From assembly GCA_944389115.1 (NCBI GenBank), contig CALXLE010000065.1, positions 1 through 32,275 of the forward strand: a stretch of DNA of 32,275 bases, in the 5' to 3' direction. A program made the translations under genes and the position numbers. Positions 15,201-22,180 of the stretch are shown one piece after another. Position 1 is the first letter of the stretch. Every line of letters starts with the position of its first letter. This DNA is from an uncultured Spirochaetaceae bacterium (GTDB lineage Bacteria > Spirochaetota > Spirochaetia > Sphaerochaetales > Sphaerochaetaceae). Below the pieces are notes generated by a model. It saw only the letters and a program-made list of their open reading frames with translations. It ran no database searches and was not told the DNA's origin.

Positions 15201-15487
15201 CTGAATGTGATCGTGATCATCGCAGCGGAGTTCATCGCCTGCGAATCCATGCCCCTGAAATCCGGAAGCGTAACGAAATTATCCTCCATTACATCTATAA
15301 CCGTCTTCTCGATATCCTCAGCGGATGCCCCGGGGTATATCGCGACAACGAATATCTGCGGGAGGTTCATATCAGGGATGAATTCAAGATTCATCGATGA
15401 GACAGAGAAGATACCGAAGAGCGCCAAGGCGATGAGTATCATCGTCAGGACGGGTGTATGTCTTACTGAGAACTTTGAGACATTCAT
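12269..15487 (-). CDS. RND (HAE1-type) multidrug efflux transporter
   Basis: The inner-membrane proton/drug antiporter is full length (1072 aa) with twelve helices and two large periplasmic loops. It begins MNVSKFSVRHTPVLTMILIA and shows the family segments FIPDMNLPQIFVVAIYPGASAEDIE, PVGASDDGTIIHLSDVA and LPYGYTAEETEAVM. In helix 4 the proton-relay site reads GSIVDASIVVLDQ: the first Asp (401, AcrB Asp407 equivalent) is kept and the second is Ala. In helix 10 the AcrB Lys position lies in GMVVNNGIIMVDY, the form common in non-AcrB HAE1 pumps. Its ATG overlaps the adaptor stop. Substrates cannot be predicted, but drugs, bile salts or lipids are plausible. Confidence 0.95.
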   Translation of the reverse strand: MNVSKFSVRHTPVLTMILIALALFGIFSVSSMNLEFIPDMNLPQIFVVAIYPGASAEDIEKTVIDVMEDNFVTLPDFRGMDSQAMNSAAMITITFSDGVDVYDQLDEVRNRISEMSDQLPAGLQGEPTALVGGATMLPIATFTVEGGSDLGAVTNYIENELKPRLTQISGVSSIAVSGGVYPEIDVKLRLDDLDSKGISPLTVYQLLSYSNVSMPLGTSEAGGRSVDLRFDGSFSDIEEIRSLPVGASDDGTIIHLSDVADVNLVYDGDDYSVTSMGKDVVVVEVSKRADGNTVQITDSIKSVLSDAERETNGALHFSMISDDSQIVTSSLKNVIESGVMGVIIAILVIFVFLNDLRATFIIGLSIPLSCFFTFIVMKVAGISVNLMSMSGIVVALGSIVDASIVVLDQVYRFYQQEKDGKGLYSVTQSIYHGTGIVDKSVIGSNLTTVVVFIPLAMLSGIVGQILHDVSLTFMFAIFSSLLVAIVFVPYLMKKLLKEDGSRKPKKELLFVRGINNLEKLYNRALAACIEHTPFVIVIALLIFGVTVYSLTQLGFAFIPSTDNNDFYISIELPYGYTAEETEAVMQKAERILVENVPELKTDVVYSGKSIEVFSFSATKNQGGIHAVLVPVAERDRDIHEIILDMQYRLSAEIPDAKINVKNGGFDYLVGYISGGGGYGLTLVGNDSRELYQEADRIRNFLLTDPEVISASVNSSFDARTSVIDASYEYMSSLGIPAYEAAMSSAILFNGVDAGTFRDQNSDERYDIRLTSDASERPVDESLLSSLKIKTQAGSTVSFSEIAELTEEQTLSSINHSDRALTITVSAQLTGESTSGVTRRVNEYLRENPLQNGITTETGGIGELLDESMGPIMRALVIALFLVYMVIVLIYERFDQPFMIMLTVPFCVIGVVVSLAVFGSSMNMVSIMGIISLTGMVVNNGIIMVDYINQLEKQNRLDAAKAASIEVDDADRVLIGFMSFDDEIKHLKENVRVGTSSRLRPILMSALTTILGVIPMAVATGEGAEVYAPLGQVIMGGLTTSTFITLFLMPVLYFVLERHRIRKFMRRKGLEVR

Positions 15488-16536
15488 ACATCATCTCCGG
15501 AAACAACTGTCACCTTCTCTCCGGAGAGGAGGCTGTTCTGTCCGCGGATGATGAACTGCGTATCGCTATATCCATCAGGTATCTGGAAATACGACGAATC
15601 CGATGCCATGCGGTCAAATACGATGCTTTCGGCTGTATCACCATTGAGCATGTAGACAGCGCCCTCTGCGGTCCTAGCTGTTACAGGTAGTGTGCTGCAC
15701 TCAATACTTTCGTAGACAATATGGACCTTTATGAACATTCCAGGAGTGAATCCCTCTGGATTGGAAAGGGATGCCTTGACCTTGAATGTCTTGGAAGTCG
15801 GATCTATGAATGGAGAGACAGAGACAACAGAGGCCGCGGAGACAGCTCCGCCCGGACTTGATATCGTTATCTTCAGACTATCGGGATCGGAGCTTATTCT
15901 TCCGAAATACTGCTCCCCGACGCTGATATTCACGACAAGGTCCGAAAGATCGGCAATCACTGCAAGAGGCTGCTCGGAGGATGCAATAGAGCCAGCAGCG
16001 GATGGAGCCATCAGCACGGTACCTGATACAGGAGATGTAACATCGGCATAGGAAAGCTGCAGCTCTGCAAGCTCCAGCTGGGCCTTCGCTGCGTCATGCT
16101 GTGCCTTGACCATCTCATAGTCCTGCTTTGTGGCAGCTCCCGATTCATACAGTGGCTCGGTCCTCTTCAGGGCACTCTCCACAGCTGTGAACTGGGCCTC
16201 TGCCTGGGCAAGCTGCAGCTCATATGGCCGCTTATCGATGACAGCGATCACATCATCCTTGCTGACAGCCATCCCCGCCTCGATATTGTATTTCTCGATG
16301 GTCCCCTGAACAAATGGCACGACAGGAATCATAGCTGATGCCTCTATATACCCCGTCGTATCGATTGCGCTGTCGATTGTCCTTATCTCCGGCTTTGCCA
16401 CCTCAACCGGCTTAGGCGGAGCGGTATAGACAACAGCTTCACGTGATGAGAAGAAAACAACAAGTCCTGCTGTCAGTACAGCGAAGACAAGAAGCATGAT
16501 GATATATCTCAGAATAATGGTCTTACTGCCCTTCAT
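15484..16536 (-). CDS. RND periplasmic adaptor (membrane fusion protein)
   Basis: The 350-aa adaptor bridges the RND pump and the TolC-like channel. Residues 8-30 form an N-terminal transmembrane anchor with no lipobox. Then come the first lipoyl half (VVPFVQGTIEKYNIEAGMAVSKDDVIAVID), an alpha hairpin of about 70 residues rich in A, E, Q and L, the second lipoyl half (YADVTSPVSGTVLMAPSAAGS), and beta-barrel and membrane-proximal domains (VVSVSPFIDPTSKTFKVKASL, GFTPGMFIKVHI). I rejected a 99-residue upstream extension because it covers the divergent promoter region. The chosen ATG has AGG eight bases upstream. It is first in the order adaptor, pump, lipoprotein, channel, all coupled by overlaps or short gaps. 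Confidence 0.93.
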   Translation of the reverse strand: MKGSKTIILRYIIMLLVFAVLTAGLVVFFSSREAVVYTAPPKPVEVAKPEIRTIDSAIDTTGYIEASAMIPVVPFVQGTIEKYNIEAGMAVSKDDVIAVIDKRPYELQLAQAEAQFTAVESALKRTEPLYESGAATKQDYEMVKAQHDAAKAQLELAELQLSYADVTSPVSGTVLMAPSAAGSIASSEQPLAVIADLSDLVVNISVGEQYFGRISSDPDSLKITISSPGGAVSAASVVSVSPFIDPTSKTFKVKASLSNPEGFTPGMFIKVHIVYESIECSTLPVTARTAEGAVYMLNGDTAESIVFDRMASDSSYFQIPDGYSDTQFIIRGQNSLLSGEKVTVVSGDDV

Positions 16537-16591
16537 AATCCTTACCTGATTTGAATAGTAATAAGAAGGGATACCTGTCTGCACAACAAAA

Positions 16592-16610
16592 ATACGACAT
16601 ATTGTCGGAT
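16592..16610. promoter_or_regulatory. Palindromic operator candidate before the efflux operon
   Basis: The 19-base element ATACGACATATTGTCGGAT has dyad symmetry: AT-x-CGACA, three central bases, TGTCG-x-AT. It lies about 55 bases upstream of the adaptor start in the divergent region shared with the aldehyde dehydrogenase. Its size and shape fit a TetR- or MarR-type operator, but no regulator gene lies nearby. Confidence 0.4.
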
Positions 16611-16663
16611 TGTCTGTGAAGCTATTATGAAGATTTCTTTTCCTGACAGTTTTTCTTGAAGTG

Positions 16664-16692
16664 TAGATATTTTTATCGAGTAGTGATAACAT
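16664..16692 (+). promoter_or_regulatory. Promoter of the aldehyde dehydrogenase operon
   Basis: TAGATA (16664-16669) and TAACAT (16687-16692) are 17 bases apart, with an extended TGA directly before the -10. Only seven bases separate the -10 from the ATG, and no Shine-Dalgarno is present. Confidence 0.45.
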
Positions 16693-16699
16693 CGCCGCC

Positions 16700-18070
16700 A
16701 TGGACCAGTACAGCACAATGCTAGCAAAGCAGAGGGAATATTTCAGAAGCGGGAAAACGCTCCCATATGAGGAGAGAAAGAGGAATCTCGGGAAGCTGAA
16801 GGATGCGCTCAGAAAGCATGAAAGCGAGATCATCGCAGCTCTTCACGAGGATCTTGGGAAAAGCCCATTCGAGGCATATGCCACTGAAATCGGAATCGTA
16901 TACGGCGAGATCGGGTATCTGATGAAGAACCTCAGAAAGCTTATGGGGAAGCACAGGGTGCCCTCCCCTATAACGATCTTCAAGGCAAGCTCATATACCG
17001 TTTCGGAGCCCCTGGGCAACACACTCATCCTTTCTCCCTGGAATTATCCACTGCAGCTGACGATGGTTCCGCTTGCAGGAGCAATAGCCGGAGGCAATAC
17101 GGCAATCGTCAAGCCTTCCAGATACTCTGCTGCGACTTCAGCACTGATGAAGAAGATAATAGAGGAGGCATTTCCCTCTGAATACATAGCAGTATTCGAG
17201 GGCGGCCATGAGACGAATACTGCGCTTCTCAGCCTGAGATATGATTTCGTCTTCTTCACAGGTTCTCCGAATGTAGGAAGGATAGTAGCGGAGAAATGTG
17301 CTCCCAATCTCACTCCTTGCGTGCTGGAGCTCGGAGGAAAGAGCCCTGTTATCATAGATGGCACTGTGGATATGAAGCTCGTATCACGCCGCCTAGCATG
17401 GGGAAAGCTCCTGAATGCAGGTCAGACATGCGTTGCACCGGACTATGTCCTTGTCAAGGAAGGCTTCCAGGACAGGCTTATAGAAGAGCTTGGAAAACGG
17501 TTCAGGGAGATGTTCTCCGATAACCCACTTGCCGCAGAGGAATTCCCGAAGATCATAAATGCAAAGCATTTCGAGAGAATCAAAGGTCTGATCGAAGGCT
17601 CTGCAACAGCTATCGGCGGACATTCTGACGAGAAGACGATGAGGATTGAGCCTACGGTGCTCTACCCCGTCAAGGATACCGATCCTGTGATGCAGGAAGA
17701 GATCTTCGGACCGGTGCTGCCGATACTCACATACAATTCTCTGGATGAGGCAATAGATTTCATAAGGAACAGGGAGAAACCTCTTGCCCTCTACATTTTC
17801 AGCAATGACCGTTCCTCGATTGAGCGCGTTCACAGCCTTGTCTCATTTGGAGGCGGATGCATAAACGATACGGTCATACATCTCACGAATCCGCGAATCC
17901 CATTCGGAGGCGTTGGGAACTCAGGCATGGGTTCATACCACGGAGATGAGAGTTTCAGGGTATTCACCCATAGAAAATCGATAATAAAAGAAGCAACATG
18001 GATAGATCTTCCTATACGCTTTGCCCCATTTAAGGATAAAATCAAGCTTGTGAGGCTGTTGATGCGATGA
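16700..18070 (+). CDS. Aldehyde dehydrogenase, ALDH3-like
   Basis: The 456-aa NAD(P)-dependent enzyme oxidises aldehydes to acids. The short, ALDH3/YwdH-like layout lacks the N-terminal extension of other ALDHs. Catalytic residues are present: Asn115 in SPWNYPLQL, Glu210 in LELGGKSP and Cys244 in NAGQTCVAPDYVL. FFTGSPNVGR is the cofactor loop, EEIFGPVLPI the late signature and NPRIPFGGVGNSGMGSYHG the C-terminal motif. The start is the ATG at the extended -10 spacing (see promoter); a second ATG six codons in also lacks a ribosome site. Its stop overlaps the CLC gene by four bases. A membrane-lipid aldehyde substrate is typical for ALDH3 but not provable here. Confidence 0.92.
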   Translation: MDQYSTMLAKQREYFRSGKTLPYEERKRNLGKLKDALRKHESEIIAALHEDLGKSPFEAYATEIGIVYGEIGYLMKNLRKLMGKHRVPSPITIFKASSYTVSEPLGNTLILSPWNYPLQLTMVPLAGAIAGGNTAIVKPSRYSAATSALMKKIIEEAFPSEYIAVFEGGHETNTALLSLRYDFVFFTGSPNVGRIVAEKCAPNLTPCVLELGGKSPVIIDGTVDMKLVSRRLAWGKLLNAGQTCVAPDYVLVKEGFQDRLIEELGKRFREMFSDNPLAAEEFPKIINAKHFERIKGLIEGSATAIGGHSDEKTMRIEPTVLYPVKDTDPVMQEEIFGPVLPILTYNSLDEAIDFIRNREKPLALYIFSNDRSSIERVHSLVSFGGGCINDTVIHLTNPRIPFGGVGNSGMGSYHGDESFRVFTHRKSIIKEATWIDLPIRFAPFKDKIKLVRLLMR

Positions 18071-19323
18071 TGCATGGTTTCCTGAGGTGGATTGCGGATG
18101 CTGTCCGCAGCATTATGATAGGTTCCCTGGCAGGGGTCATGATAACGATCTTTGCCAATACCGTATCATTCCTCGGGAATCTCAACTCACACCACCCTCT
18201 GCTCGTGCTGCTGATGCCTGCCGGTGCATTCATCACATTCATGCTCTACAAGGCAATGGGAGAGGCATATAAGAGAATCACGTCAACAGCCATAGACTTC
18301 ATCCATGATGGAGAGGCGGAGGAAGCAGGCGTTGCGAGGCCTGGCCACAACGGGCTCAGGATAACACCGGTGATGGGTGTTGTCGCATACATCGCAGCAG
18401 CTATATCTCATTTTGTAGGAGCCTCAATCGGCAAGGAAGGCGCAGGAGTACAGATAGGATTATCGGCAAGTGAGCTGATCTACCGTATTGATAAGCGCAT
18501 AATGCCAAGGGGAAAGCGAGGAAGAGGTGATTACTACCTGATGTGCGGTGCATCCGCCGCATTCGGAGCACTCTTCGGATCTCCAGTCGCAGGAACATTA
18601 TTCGGACTGACATTTGCCTCTCCTGACATACTCCGCATCCCGGCATTCTGCCCTTCCCTTATCTCTTCATACACAGCGGTCCTTGTCTCATCGCTCCTAG
18701 GGATACACCGTATGGTGATACCGCCATTCACCGTTCTCCCCGTAACAATCGGCAATGCATTCATCGTGATAGCATTCGCATGCCTGATCGGTCTTGCCGC
18801 AAGGATCTTCATCTTCCTGCTTGAGGCATTCAAAGCCGCATTCGATTCTCCGATACTGGCTGTGATCATTCCTTCATCGCTTGCGATGGTAATGCTTGTA
18901 ACGCTCTACTTCAGGACGAATGATAATGATTACAGCGGACTATCGCTCGATCTGCTGTATGCGGCGATTGACGGGCGCGGCGTCCCCTACTTCGCATTCG
19001 TGGTCAAGGCAATGCTGGTCTTCCTCTCGATATCAGCGGGATTCACAGGAGGAGAGGTCGTTCCGCTCCTTGTCACGGGAGGAACCTTCGGCTACTCATT
19101 TGCATCCGTGCTAGGGCTTGATGCGAGTGCTTTCGCCGTTCTTGGAGCTATCGGCATGCTCTCAGGGGGCTCGAACCTGCCGCTTGCATGCTTCGCACTC
19201 GGCCTTGAGCTCTTCGGATACAGCGAGCCGATACTCCTCTTCCTGGCAGTGGCCTTCGCGTTCATAGCATCTGGCAGGGAGAGCATCTATCAGCATCAGA
19301 AAGCTGCGATCATGCACCAGTGA
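18067..19323 (+). CDS. CLC-family anion/proton antiporter, CLC-F-like
   Basis: This is a 418-aa polytopic membrane protein of the CLC family. Signature segments are GASIGKEGAGVQIG (gating Glu124; most CLCs have GREGP), SAAFGALFGSPVAGTLFGL, and SAGFTGGEVVPLLVTGGTFG, which follows the GGExxPL pattern I associate with the fluoride-exporting CLC-F branch rather than the GGxFxP of chloride CLCs. Fluoride/H+ exchange is therefore plausible but rests on memory of that branch. Its ATG overlaps the aldehyde dehydrogenase stop (ATGA), so the two are coupled. No fluoride riboswitch is visible in front of the operon. The last residues (YQHQKAAIMHQ) are an ordinary soluble tail. Confidence 0.88.
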   Translation: MMHGFLRWIADAVRSIMIGSLAGVMITIFANTVSFLGNLNSHHPLLVLLMPAGAFITFMLYKAMGEAYKRITSTAIDFIHDGEAEEAGVARPGHNGLRITPVMGVVAYIAAAISHFVGASIGKEGAGVQIGLSASELIYRIDKRIMPRGKRGRGDYYLMCGASAAFGALFGSPVAGTLFGLTFASPDILRIPAFCPSLISSYTAVLVSSLLGIHRMVIPPFTVLPVTIGNAFIVIAFACLIGLAARIFIFLLEAFKAAFDSPILAVIIPSSLAMVMLVTLYFRTNDNDYSGLSLDLLYAAIDGRGVPYFAFVVKAMLVFLSISAGFTGGEVVPLLVTGGTFGYSFASVLGLDASAFAVLGAIGMLSGGSNLPLACFALGLELFGYSEPILLFLAVAFAFIASGRESIYQHQKAAIMHQ

Positions 19324-19340
19324 CAATCAGAGGAGGCATT

Positions 19341-19403
19341 GTGCTTCCTGAATATTTCCAAAGTCCATCTATTATGGTATTTTATCTCCGCCATGGACGA
19401 TAA
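19341..19403 (+). CDS. Possible 20-codon leader peptide before EF-G
   Basis: A GTG four bases after a perfect AGGAGG (19331-19336) opens a 20-codon frame starting VLPEYFQSP and ending LRHGR, whose TAA lies 11 bases inside the EF-G gene. It may be a leader peptide that couples translation from the upstream operon into EF-G. An alternative is that AGGAGG serves a TTG that would extend EF-G by 18 residues. The peptide shows no recognised motif, so it is tentative. Confidence 0.3.
   Translation: MLPEYFQSPSIMVFYLRHGR
19375..19383 (+). promoter_or_regulatory. Extended -10 element before EF-G
   Basis: TGG TATTTT is followed by nine bases and then the EF-G ATG. A weak -35 (TTTCCA) lies 17 bases before the -10. 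The start context, CTCCGCCATGGAC, is nearly the same as that of the aldehyde dehydrogenase (CGCCGCCATGGAC), and neither has a Shine-Dalgarno. Confidence 0.35.
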
Positions 19404-21426
19404 CAGAATACGCAATATAGGCATCATGGCGCACATTGATGCCGGCAAGACGACCACAACGGAGAGAATCCTCTACTATACAGGCGAGAACCATCGCATC
19501 GGCGAAGTCGATAACGGTGAAGCCACAATGGACTGGATGCAGCAGGAGCAGGACAGAGGCATCACCATAACAAGTGCTGCGACAACATGCTACTGGAGGG
19601 ACCACCAGATAAACATCATCGATACTCCGGGACATGTCGACTTCACTGCAGAGGTTGAGAGAAGCCTCCGCGTCCTCGACGGAGCTGTCGGAGTATTCTG
19701 CGCAGTAGGAGGCGTTGAGCCGCAGACTGAGACGGTCTGGAAGCAGGCTGATAGATACAAAGTGCCAAGAATCGCATTCGTCAATAAGATGGACAGGCTT
19801 GGTGCGGATTTCTTCCGTGTTCTTGAGGATATGAAGAAGAAGCTCGGTGCAGAGCCTGTGCCTCTCTTCATCCCTGTCGGAGCGGAGAATGCGTTCTCCG
19901 GCATCATCGATCTCATAAAGATGAAATACCTTGTATTCGATCCAGCGGATGAGGGCAAGACAATAACAGAGGAGGAAATTCCATCCTCTGAGGCCGATAA
20001 AGCAGCAGAATGGAGAGAGAAGCTCATTGACAGCGTTGCATCATTCTCGGATGAGATCATGGAGCTGTTTTTCGATGGCAAGGACATCCCTTCTGAGATG
20101 ATTGTCAAAGCCCTCCGCAAAGCTGTGCTTGAGAGATCTCTTCTTCCAGTCTTCGTAGGTTCTTCGCTGAAGAACGTCGGGGTACAGCCCTTGCTTGACG
20201 GCATCGTCGATCTCCTGCCATCCCCTGCGGAGGCAGAGCCTGTCGATATTATCAATGCAAAGAATGGCAAGGAAGAGAAGCTGCAGCACAGTGCATCCGG
20301 TCCGCTCGAAGCTCTGATTTTCAAGATCCAGGTCGATCCGCAGGCTGGTCCGATGTGCTTTGTCCGTGTATATTCAGGTGTCCTGAAGAAAGGTATCGGC
20401 GTATATAACCTCACGAAGGGAAAGAAGGAAAGGATAAACAGACTCCTGAGGATGCATGCCGATAGGCAGGAGGATCTCTCAGAGCTCCGTGCCGGGGATA
20501 TTGGGGTAATCATAGGATTCAGGCTTGCCCAGACCGGAGATACCATCGGAGAGGAGAAGCATCCCTACCTTCTCGAGAAGATGCAGTTTCCAAACCCTGT
20601 CATTTCAATAGCTATCGAGCCAAAGAGCACGGCAGAGATGGACAAGCTCCGCAAGGCCCTTGAAACGCTTGCTATGGAGGATCCAACATTCTCTTACAAA
20701 GATGATCAGGAGACAGGGCAGCTTGTCATCTCAGGCATGGGAGAGCTCCATCTCGATGTCCTTGTGACAAGGATAACGAAAGAGATGAAGATCGATGCAA
20801 GGGTTGGCAATCCGCAGGTTTCATACAGGGAGTGCATAAGAGGAGAGGCATCCGGCTCGGAGAAATTCGAGAGGACGATAGCCGGAAAGGAGAATACAGC
20901 AGGCATCTCGCTTGCGGTGAAGCCGCTTCCACCTAAGAGCGGCAATGTTCTCAAGATCACGGCAAATACGAGGGATATTCCTGAAGAGATCGTTGAAGCA
21001 ATCAAGAACGGTATCCAGGGAGCATTCTCAGGAGGGATAAAATTCGGATACGAGTGCACGGATATCGAAGCGGATGTTACTGCGATTGATTACGATGAGA
21101 ACACCTCTACTCCATTCGCATTCACTTCCTGCGCGGCTATGGCATTCGACAGGATCGCATCTGAGGCGGGAGCTGTGCTTATGGAACCTATAATGAAGGT
21201 CCAGGCTTCTGCACCATCTGAGTATATCGGTGATGTCATCTCGTCGATAACTCAGCGTGGAGGCATCGTTATATCGATGGAATCACGCCCAGGAGGGGAT
21301 CTTGTCACAGCAGAGGCTCCGCTTGAGAAGATGTTCGGCTATACGACAGTGCTTAGATCCTCAACGCAGGGAAGAGGAACATTCAGCATGGAGTTCTCCC
21401 ACTACAGCGAAAAAGCAGGACAATGA
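19393..21426 (+). CDS. Elongation factor G, spirochaete-type second EF-G (spdEFG2-like)
   Basis: This is a 677-aa translational GTPase. The G domain is canonical: [15 protein letters not shown] (P-loop), [14 protein letters not shown] (switch I), DTPGHVDF with catalytic His81 and NKMD. Domains II-V follow, with [28 protein letters not shown] in domain III. Domain IV is shortened and lacks the usual KKQSGGxGQYG loop segment, reading [15 protein letters not shown] instead. That and the N-terminal text resemble the second EF-G of Borrelia and Treponema, reported to work in ribosome recycling rather than translocation. The start follows the family N-terminus ([18 protein letters not shown]); an upstream TTG would add 18 non-conserved residues. 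It is coupled to the FMN reductase gene. Confidence 0.9.
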   Translation: MDDNRIRNIGIMAHIDAGKTTTTERILYYTGENHRIGEVDNGEATMDWMQQEQDRGITITSAATTCYWRDHQINIIDTPGHVDFTAEVERSLRVLDGAVGVFCAVGGVEPQTETVWKQADRYKVPRIAFVNKMDRLGADFFRVLEDMKKKLGAEPVPLFIPVGAENAFSGIIDLIKMKYLVFDPADEGKTITEEEIPSSEADKAAEWREKLIDSVASFSDEIMELFFDGKDIPSEMIVKALRKAVLERSLLPVFVGSSLKNVGVQPLLDGIVDLLPSPAEAEPVDIINAKNGKEEKLQHSASGPLEALIFKIQVDPQAGPMCFVRVYSGVLKKGIGVYNLTKGKKERINRLLRMHADRQEDLSELRAGDIGVIIGFRLAQTGDTIGEEKHPYLLEKMQFPNPVISIAIEPKSTAEMDKLRKALETLAMEDPTFSYKDDQETGQLVISGMGELHLDVLVTRITKEMKIDARVGNPQVSYRECIRGEASGSEKFERTIAGKENTAGISLAVKPLPPKSGNVLKITANTRDIPEEIVEAIKNGIQGAFSGGIKFGYECTDIEADVTAIDYDENTSTPFAFTSCAAMAFDRIASEAGAVLMEPIMKVQASAPSEYIGDVISSITQRGGIVISMESRPGGDLVTAEAPLEKMFGYTTVLRSSTQGRGTFSMEFSHYSEKAGQ

Positions 21427-21974
21427 GAATACTGATGATAATAGGATCCCTGAGAACGGGATCGTTCAACAGGCAGATTGCAGAAAGGGCAATGGAGATC
21501 ATCGGAAACAGAGCCGATGTTTCCATCCTTGATTACCATGATATCCCATTCATGAATCAGGACATTGAATACCCTGCTCCTGATTCGATACAGCATGTGC
21601 GGAAGGACGTCCTTGATGCTGATGGCATATGGATATTCTCCCCTGAGTACAATTACAGCATACCCGGTGTGCTGAAGAACCTCCTTGACTGGCTTTCCAG
21701 GCCGCTGGTAAAAGGAGATCCTGAGCGCAGGACAGCGATGACAGGAAAAGCAGTGACGCTGTCAGGAGCAGGTGGCCGATCTGGAGCATCCAATGCCCGG
21801 AAAAGGCTCTCGGAGCTGCTTTTATTCATGAAAGCCCGGCAGATGGAGGGAGAGGAGACTTCCGTAGCACTCACGCCCGAGGAGTTCTCGTCAGATACCG
21901 TTGCTTTCAGCGATGAGCTGCTTGCAAAGCTTGGAGATCAGGCAGAGAGGTTCCTGAAATTCATTGCAGAATGA
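21423..21974 (+). CDS. NADPH-dependent FMN reductase family protein
   Basis: The 183-aa flavodoxin-fold enzyme reduces FMN, quinones or azo dyes with NAD(P)H. Motifs seen are [16 protein letters not shown] (FMN phosphate loop), the [22 protein letters not shown] block (the family's SPEYN-x-SxPGxLKNxxDW signature) and [19 protein letters not shown]. The C-terminal helix carries [18 protein letters not shown]. Its ATG overlaps the EF-G stop by four bases, so it is coupled to that gene. It is the third flavoprotein in this window, after FprA and the flavodoxin. An oxidative-stress or quinone-detoxifying role is typical, but the physiological substrate is unknown. Confidence 0.93.
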   Translation: MRILMIIGSLRTGSFNRQIAERAMEIIGNRADVSILDYHDIPFMNQDIEYPAPDSIQHVRKDVLDADGIWIFSPEYNYSIPGVLKNLLDWLSRPLVKGDPERRTAMTGKAVTLSGAGGRSGASNARKRLSELLLFMKARQMEGEETSVALTPEEFSSDTVAFSDELLAKLGDQAERFLKFIAE

Positions 21975-22053
21975 TATCATCACAAAATCGATATTATATT
22001 GTAATTATATTTTAATATCATAAACAGATATCATATTTCCGAATCTTTGATAT

Positions 22054-22083
22054 CAGTATGAAAAATACTGGCAGGCAATCTGC
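22054..22083 (+). other. Two small hairpins between FMN reductase and EF-G2-like gene
   Basis: CAGTAT and ATACTG pair around GAAAA (22054-22070), followed at once by GCAG and CTGC around GCAAT. No T-run follows. They sit in a 206-base AT-rich gap and could be a weak terminator, an RNA processing site or a 5' leader structure of the next gene. Confidence 0.3.
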
Positions 22084-22180
22084 ACCAATTTGCGTGTCCA
22101 GTCTGATTTTCCTTTACTTCCGCTATCTGAGCATTTAACATTTTCCTAATAGCTTATTTCAATTCAAAAGGAGGATTCAG

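Noticed and set aside
16537-16833. 99-residue N-terminal extension of the adaptor
   Set aside because: Covers the divergent promoter and the start of the aldehyde dehydrogenase gene; the adaptor's membrane anchor begins at 16536.
19590-20546. 318-codon open frame antisense to EF-G
   Set aside because: Ser/Pro-rich translation typical of the reverse strand of a highly expressed gene. EF-G motifs run uninterrupted on the other strand.
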